A program made the translations under genes and the position numbers. This document shows positions 59,798 through 64,000 of a stretch of DNA of 64,000 nucleotides, piece by piece. Positions within the stretch are counted from its first letter, which is position 1. Each line of letters begins with the position of its first letter. The DNA is from Galbibacter kalidii (GTDB taxonomy: Bacteria; Bacteroidota; Bacteroidia; Flavobacteriales; Flavobacteriaceae): positions 100,914-164,913 of the forward strand of contig NZ_JAPFGA010000010.1 of the NCBI RefSeq assembly GCF_026241135.1, given 5' to 3'. The notes beneath the pieces are model-generated. The model had not been told where the DNA came from. It did not search any database and worked only from the letters and a program-made list of their open reading frames with translations.

Positions 59798-62178
59798 ATC
59801 AGAAAACAAACATCAGAGGCTTTTTAAGCGATCTCAGCGAATTCTTGTTTAAAAAACATCGTATAAAAAGCCTTGTCATTATCATTGTTCTGATCGGCTA
59901 TTATTTTTGCCTGCCCAGTGAACTTTTCAACGCCCCTACTTCAACAGTAGTGGAAAGTAAAGACGGACAATTATTAGGGGCAAGGATCGCCGACGATGAG
60001 CAATGGCGGTTTCCCGTGAGTGATTCTGTACCCGAAAAGTTTAAGCAGTGTATTCTTCAGTTTGAAGACGGTTATTTTTACAAACATCCGGGTTTCAATC
60101 CGGTTTCCATTGCGAAAGCACTGTATACCAATTTAAAATCCGGAGAAATCGTACGTGGTGGCAGCACCCTTACACAGCAAGTGATCAGGCTTTCAAGAAA
60201 GGGGAAAAAGCGCACTTATTTTGAAAAATTCATCGAACTAACTCTCGCCACGCGTCTGGAACTGAGACATTCCAAAGATGATATCCTAAAACTTTATACG
60301 GCACATGCCCCTTTTGGAGGGAATGTTGTAGGCCTTGAGGTTGCCTCTTGGCGCTATTTTGGAGTAGCTCCCAAGCAACTTTCCTGGGCAGAAAGTGCAA
60401 CCTTGGCTGTTTTACCCAATACCCCGGCGCTAATCTATCCCGGGAAAAACAAGGCAAAACTGCTCAAAAAAAGAAATAAACTACTTGAAAAACTATTAAA
60501 ACAGCAGCAAATTGATTCCCTTACCTATCACTTGGCTATTGCCGAAGAGCTTCCCTTAAAACCATATCCATTACCTCAGGAAGCGCCCCATTTTTTACAA
60601 TTTGTCTCTTCAAAACTCAAAGGAAGAAAATTAAAATCCACGATTGACTACAGCCTTCAAAGGCAAATTAATTCTATTGTAAAAAGGCATTACGGGCTGT
60701 TAAAGCAAAATCAAATTTTCAATATGGGGGTCTTGGTACTGGATATCGAAAGTAGGGAAGTGCTTGCTTATGTCGGCAACACCCCAACTACTGAAAAAAA
60801 CCAAAAAGATGTAGATGTCATACAAGCCCCGCGTAGCACGGGAAGCATTTTAAAACCCTTTTTATACGCAGCCATGTTGGATGGCGGGGAACTGCTCCCC
60901 AACACATTGGTGGCCGATGTTCCCACCCAAATTGCAGGTTATAACCCAAAAAACTTTGACGAACAATATTCAGGGGCAGTACCAGCCAAAAAAGCACTGG
61001 CAAAATCACTAAATGTCCCTGCTGTACGTCTTTTGCAGGAATACGGACTGGAGAAATTTAGGGAGCAACTAGGTGGTTTCAAACAAAAGGATATCGATAA
61101 ACCTGCCAATTATTATGGCTTGTCGCTTATCCTTGGAGGTGCCGAAAGCAATTTATGGGATCTATGCAAGGCTTACGCCGGAATAGCCTCTACCGTAAAT
61201 CATTTTACGCAAACCTCCAGCGAATATTATTCAAATGAGTTTGTAGACCCTGTTTTTCTTCAGCAACAAAAAGCGGACTTAGGGAACATTCAACTGGAAA
61301 AACCGGTCTTTGATGCGGGAAGTTTCTTTTTGACCTTAGATGCTTTAAAGGAGGTCAACAGGCCTGAAGGTGACGAAGCCTGGGAGTTTTTCGATTCTTC
61401 CAAAGAAATTGCCTGGAAAACCGGAACAAGTTATGGAAACAGGGATGCCTGGGCCATTGGAGTCACCAAAAAATATGCAGTTGGGGTTTGGGTCGGGAAT
61501 GCCGACGGAGAGGGAAGACCTCAATTAACAGGGGTAAATAGTGCCGCTCCGGTGCTCTTTGATGTTTTTGATCTCTTGCCTCAAACTTCGTGGTTCCAAA
61601 CCCCCTTTGATGCTTTAACCCAAGTAGAGGTTTGTACCGATAGCGGATTTCTCGCCTCCCCTATTTGTCCAAGCAAAAAACGCAGTGTCCCCAATTCCGG
61701 AAGTCGGTTTAAAGTGTGTCCCTATCATCAATTGGTGCATTTGGACCGGCAAAAACAATTTCGGGTCAACGCTTCTTGCTATCCTATGGAAGAGATGATT
61801 ACCCAGGCTTGGTTTAAACTGCCTCCACTTATGGAGTATTATTACAAAAGCACCAATGCGGATTATATGAGTTTACCACCTGTAAAACTCGGTTGTCAAA
61901 GCAGCAGCGAAAATCTATTGGATTTTATATATCCCAAAAACAACAGTAAAATTGTACTGACTAAAAACCTTAAAGGGAAGACTAACGAATTGATCTGTAA
62001 AATAGCACATCCAAAAAATGATGTGACCGTATTTTGGTATCTGGACGACACCTACATCGGGGATACAAAAACCTTTCATGAAATAGCAATACTTCCAGCT
62101 CCCGGAAAACATCAGATCAGTGTTGTTGATTCCTTCGGAAATGAAAAAAGTATTGTCATCGAAATTGATAAAACATAA
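59776..62178 (+). CDS. pbpC: Penicillin-binding protein 1C (bifunctional peptidoglycan synthase)
   Basis: This 800-residue inner-membrane enzyme has one helix (~33-48). Glycosyltransferase (GT51) motifs: Glu97 in QFEDGYFYKHPGFNP, GGSTLTQQVIRLS, and KFIELTLATRLELRHSK. Transpeptidase: SILK at Ser357-Lys360, SLN at 411-413, KTGTS near 555. A C-terminal BiPBP_C domain (~710-800) defines the 1C type. It may repair peptidoglycan after attack while the coupled alpha-2-macroglobulin guards the envelope. The ATG at 59776 lies inside the preceding gene. Confidence 0.95.
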   Translation: MGRSDSVNQKTNIRGFLSDLSEFLFKKHRIKSLVIIIVLIGYYFCLPSELFNAPTSTVVESKDGQLLGARIADDEQWRFPVSDSVPEKFKQCILQFEDGYFYKHPGFNPVSIAKALYTNLKSGEIVRGGSTLTQQVIRLSRKGKKRTYFEKFIELTLATRLELRHSKDDILKLYTAHAPFGGNVVGLEVASWRYFGVAPKQLSWAESATLAVLPNTPALIYPGKNKAKLLKKRNKLLEKLLKQQQIDSLTYHLAIAEELPLKPYPLPQEAPHFLQFVSSKLKGRKLKSTIDYSLQRQINSIVKRHYGLLKQNQIFNMGVLVLDIESREVLAYVGNTPTTEKNQKDVDVIQAPRSTGSILKPFLYAAMLDGGELLPNTLVADVPTQIAGYNPKNFDEQYSGAVPAKKALAKSLNVPAVRLLQEYGLEKFREQLGGFKQKDIDKPANYYGLSLILGGAESNLWDLCKAYAGIASTVNHFTQTSSEYYSNEFVDPVFLQQQKADLGNIQLEKPVFDAGSFFLTLDALKEVNRPEGDEAWEFFDSSKEIAWKTGTSYGNRDAWAIGVTKKYAVGVWVGNADGEGRPQLTGVNSAAPVLFDVFDLLPQTSWFQTPFDALTQVEVCTDSGFLASPICPSKKRSVPNSGSRFKVCPYHQLVHLDRQKQFRVNASCYPMEEMITQAWFKLPPLMEYYYKSTNADYMSLPPVKLGCQSSSENLLDFIYPKNNSKIVLTKNLKGKTNELICKIAHPKNDVTVFWYLDDTYIGDTKTFHEIAILPAPGKHQISVVDSFGNEKSIVIEIDKT

Positions 62179-62226
62179 TATTGACATTCAGCTAAAATTT
62201 GTAACTTCCATCTACAAAAAACATGA

Positions 62227-63882
62227 ATGACAATACAGAAATTCTCCAACCTCGATAGAGTTAAAATTGTTTCATCCTTACAAAACACTTCTTTTGACCT
62301 TGTGGTCATTGGTGGCGGTATCACTGGTGCTGGAATTTTACTGGATGCCGCTTCACGCGGGCTCAAAGTAGCGTTAATCGAGAAAGAAGATTTTGCTTCA
62401 GGCACCAGTAGCAAATCCACCAAACTTATACATGGCGGATTACGCTATTTAAAACAATTTGATTTTTGGTTGGTGAAAGAAGTGGGCACCGAGAGGTCGG
62501 TTGTGCATAAGTTGGCACCTCATTTGGTCATCCCGGAAAAAATGTTGCTCCCGCTGGTAGAAAACGGTTCTTACGGGAAATGGCTTACTTCCATCGGTTT
62601 AAAAATTTATGATATCCTCGCCCAGGTAGAGGGTGACGATCAACGAAGGATGCTGGAGAAGAAAGAGGCTTTGGAAAAGGAGCCACTGTTACCATCTTCC
62701 ATTTTGAAAGGGGCAGGTTATTATGCAGAATACAGAACAGATGATGCGAGGCTTACCCTGGAAAACATCAAAACAGCATTGCAATTTGATGCCACAGCCA
62801 TCAACTACACACAGGTAAAGGATTTTGTTTATGAAGACGGACAGGTAAAAGGCGTTCATGTCACCGATATGATTTCCCACAAGGGCTATACCATCAATAC
62901 AAAATATGTTATCAATGCCACTGGACCGTGGGTGGACGATCTTCGGGAGGTGAATCAGTCGAAAAAAGGCGGTTCCCTGCATCTCACCAAAGGCGTACAC
63001 CTTGTTTTTCCGCATGAAAAACTCCCGGTGAAACAATCGGTTTATTTTGATGTTCCCGACGGACGGATGATTTTTGCCATTCCGAGGGGGAAAATCACTT
63101 ATGTAGGCACGACTGACACCAATTATACCGAAGATAAAAATGATGTTTATGCCAACATCACAGATGCTCTCTATCTGATAGAAGCTGTGAATCACATGTT
63201 CCCGAAAATTCACTTACAGCTGGAGGACATTCTATCTTCATGGGCCGGATTACGACCTTTGATCCACGAAGAAGGAAAATCACCTTCTGAATTATCGAGA
63301 AAAGATGAGATTTTTGTTTCCCAAAGCGGATTGGTCAGCATCGCAGGTGGAAAATTGACCGGTTATCGAAAAATGGCAGAGAGAACCGTGGATAAGATCA
63401 CAAAAATGATCGATGACGATTATGGAATAAAAACCAAAAAATGCCATACCGATGATATCCCTCTTTGTGGCGGACCTTGGAAAAATTTTGCTGAAGTACA
63501 GACCTATATCAATTCAGTTTACAATAAGATTAAAGATGACGGATTCGCCGAATACGACGCTTGGTATCTAGTGACCACTTATGGCAAACAAACCGAAACT
63601 ATTTTGGCATTGTACAACAGTCTGACTGAGCAAAAGGCCTATGAACGCATGGCCATCGCTGAATTTCGTTTCAGTGTAGATTATGAATGTATTGAAAATC
63701 CCGTCGATTTCTTTGTCAGAAGAACCGGCAGGCTATATTTCGATATAGAAAGTATCAAACCGTTAATCCCTGTTATCCTAAAGGAATACCAACAAGCTTT
63801 TCAAGCAGATACTGCTAAAGTTGAGGTGTACAGAAACACCCTCAATCAACTTATCCGTAAACATTCAGAAATTCGAGAGTGA
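62227..63882 (+). CDS. glpD: Aerobic glycerol-3-phosphate dehydrogenase
   Basis: This 551-residue FAD enzyme oxidises glycerol 3-phosphate to dihydroxyacetone phosphate and passes electrons to quinone. The FAD motif is LVVIGGGITGAGILLDAASRGLKVALIEKEDFASGTSSKSTKLIHGGLRYL near residues 24-76, followed by DGRMIFAIPRGKITYVGTTDTNY and SIAGGKLTGYRKMAE. Homology supports ATG 62227; an upstream ATG at 62223 is in another frame. It is 48 bp after pbpC with its own leader, so cotranscription is uncertain. Confidence 0.95.
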   Translation: MTIQKFSNLDRVKIVSSLQNTSFDLVVIGGGITGAGILLDAASRGLKVALIEKEDFASGTSSKSTKLIHGGLRYLKQFDFWLVKEVGTERSVVHKLAPHLVIPEKMLLPLVENGSYGKWLTSIGLKIYDILAQVEGDDQRRMLEKKEALEKEPLLPSSILKGAGYYAEYRTDDARLTLENIKTALQFDATAINYTQVKDFVYEDGQVKGVHVTDMISHKGYTINTKYVINATGPWVDDLREVNQSKKGGSLHLTKGVHLVFPHEKLPVKQSVYFDVPDGRMIFAIPRGKITYVGTTDTNYTEDKNDVYANITDALYLIEAVNHMFPKIHLQLEDILSSWAGLRPLIHEEGKSPSELSRKDEIFVSQSGLVSIAGGKLTGYRKMAERTVDKITKMIDDDYGIKTKKCHTDDIPLCGGPWKNFAEVQTYINSVYNKIKDDGFAEYDAWYLVTTYGKQTETILALYNSLTEQKAYERMAIAEFRFSVDYECIENPVDFFVRRTGRLYFDIESIKPLIPVILKEYQQAFQADTAKVEVYRNTLNQLIRKHSEIRE

Positions 63883-64000
63883 TGTTGTAAATAATCAAAA
63901 TATTAGAGGTCAGTAGTTAGTTACTTATCAATTTCGATTGATATACAACATCACTATTGACCATTTTGGTAATAAGGTTATTAAATATTGTTTCCTTGCT

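Noticed and set aside
1..64000. tRNA, rRNA, CRISPR array, prophage or IS element
   Set aside because: The gaps were read on both strands. No cloverleaf with CCA end, no regularly spaced direct repeats with unique spacers, and no transposase or integrase frame were seen.

Overview
The window reads as ordinary chromosome from a member of the Bacteroidota, most likely a (probably marine) Flavobacteriaceae. The evidence is the gene content: a Bat (batABCDE) operon, a GbsR/MarR-RND efflux operon, a SulP/carbonic anhydrase pair, an alpha-2-macroglobulin/PbpC pair, a TonB receptor with a carboxypeptidase-like N-terminal domain, the ileS-dksA-lspA order, and TAnnTTTG-type -7 promoter boxes. DNA is AT-rich and Shine-Dalgarno-like sites are inconspicuous. 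I saw no rRNA, tRNA, CRISPR array, prophage or classical transposase gene. The genus cannot be named from this sequence alone.

Layout. 1-7.9 kb (minus strand): lspA (cut by the window edge), a DUF4097-like exported protein, a DksA/TraR-like protein, ileS, recO and gdhA. 8-14.4 kb: a DUF3298 lipoprotein, a DinB protein, an ArsC-like protein plus EamA permease, a divergent thioesterase/YheT-hydrolase pair around a perfect palindrome, an azurin-like protein and a DUF1080 lipoprotein. 14.5-17.3 kb: a three-gene AT-rich islet that looks like a lipoprotein toxin with two candidate immunity or partner genes. 17.6-24 kb: a TolC/RND/adaptor/GbsR efflux operon. 24.4-30.1 kb: pheS, small conserved genes, cvpA, carbonic anhydrase and SulP. 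30.4-39.6 kb: a complete moxR-DUF58-bat operon. 39.8-49.3 kb: a DUF4382 lipoprotein, SDR, AlbA-like protein, phosphatase, HhH and OmpA proteins, acyl-ACP desaturase, PhnA and an ALDH7-type dehydrogenase, with a decayed sugar-kinase fragment. 49.5-64 kb: a TonB receptor with a ruined PepSY partner, a 3-hydroxyanthranilate dioxygenase, an isoaspartyl peptidase, alpha-2-macroglobulin plus PbpC, and glpD.

The most unusual feature is in ileS. An intact DUF559 (Vsr-like PD-(D/E)XK) endonuclease domain of about 147 residues lies in frame inside the synthetase catalytic domain. It is bracketed by G/C-run hairpins, contains no methionine, and shows no intein splice residues. About 1.2 kb closer to the start of the same gene is a second, short in-frame insertion that carries nearly the same hairpin in the opposite orientation and no nuclease. 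Together they suggest a hairpin-nuclease mobile element that spreads by in-frame insertion and stays in the mature protein.

Other structure not explained by genes: a pair of ~185-bp elements at 26.3 and 30.2 kb whose terminal stems differ in sequence yet keep their pairing; a family of GAGGCTGTC-bounded palindromic elements between genes; a TCCCGATA hairpin inside the batE N-terminus; a seven-unit 11-bp tandem repeat; and perfect operator-like palindromes upstream of the efflux operon and in the thioesterase/hydrolase divergent promoter.
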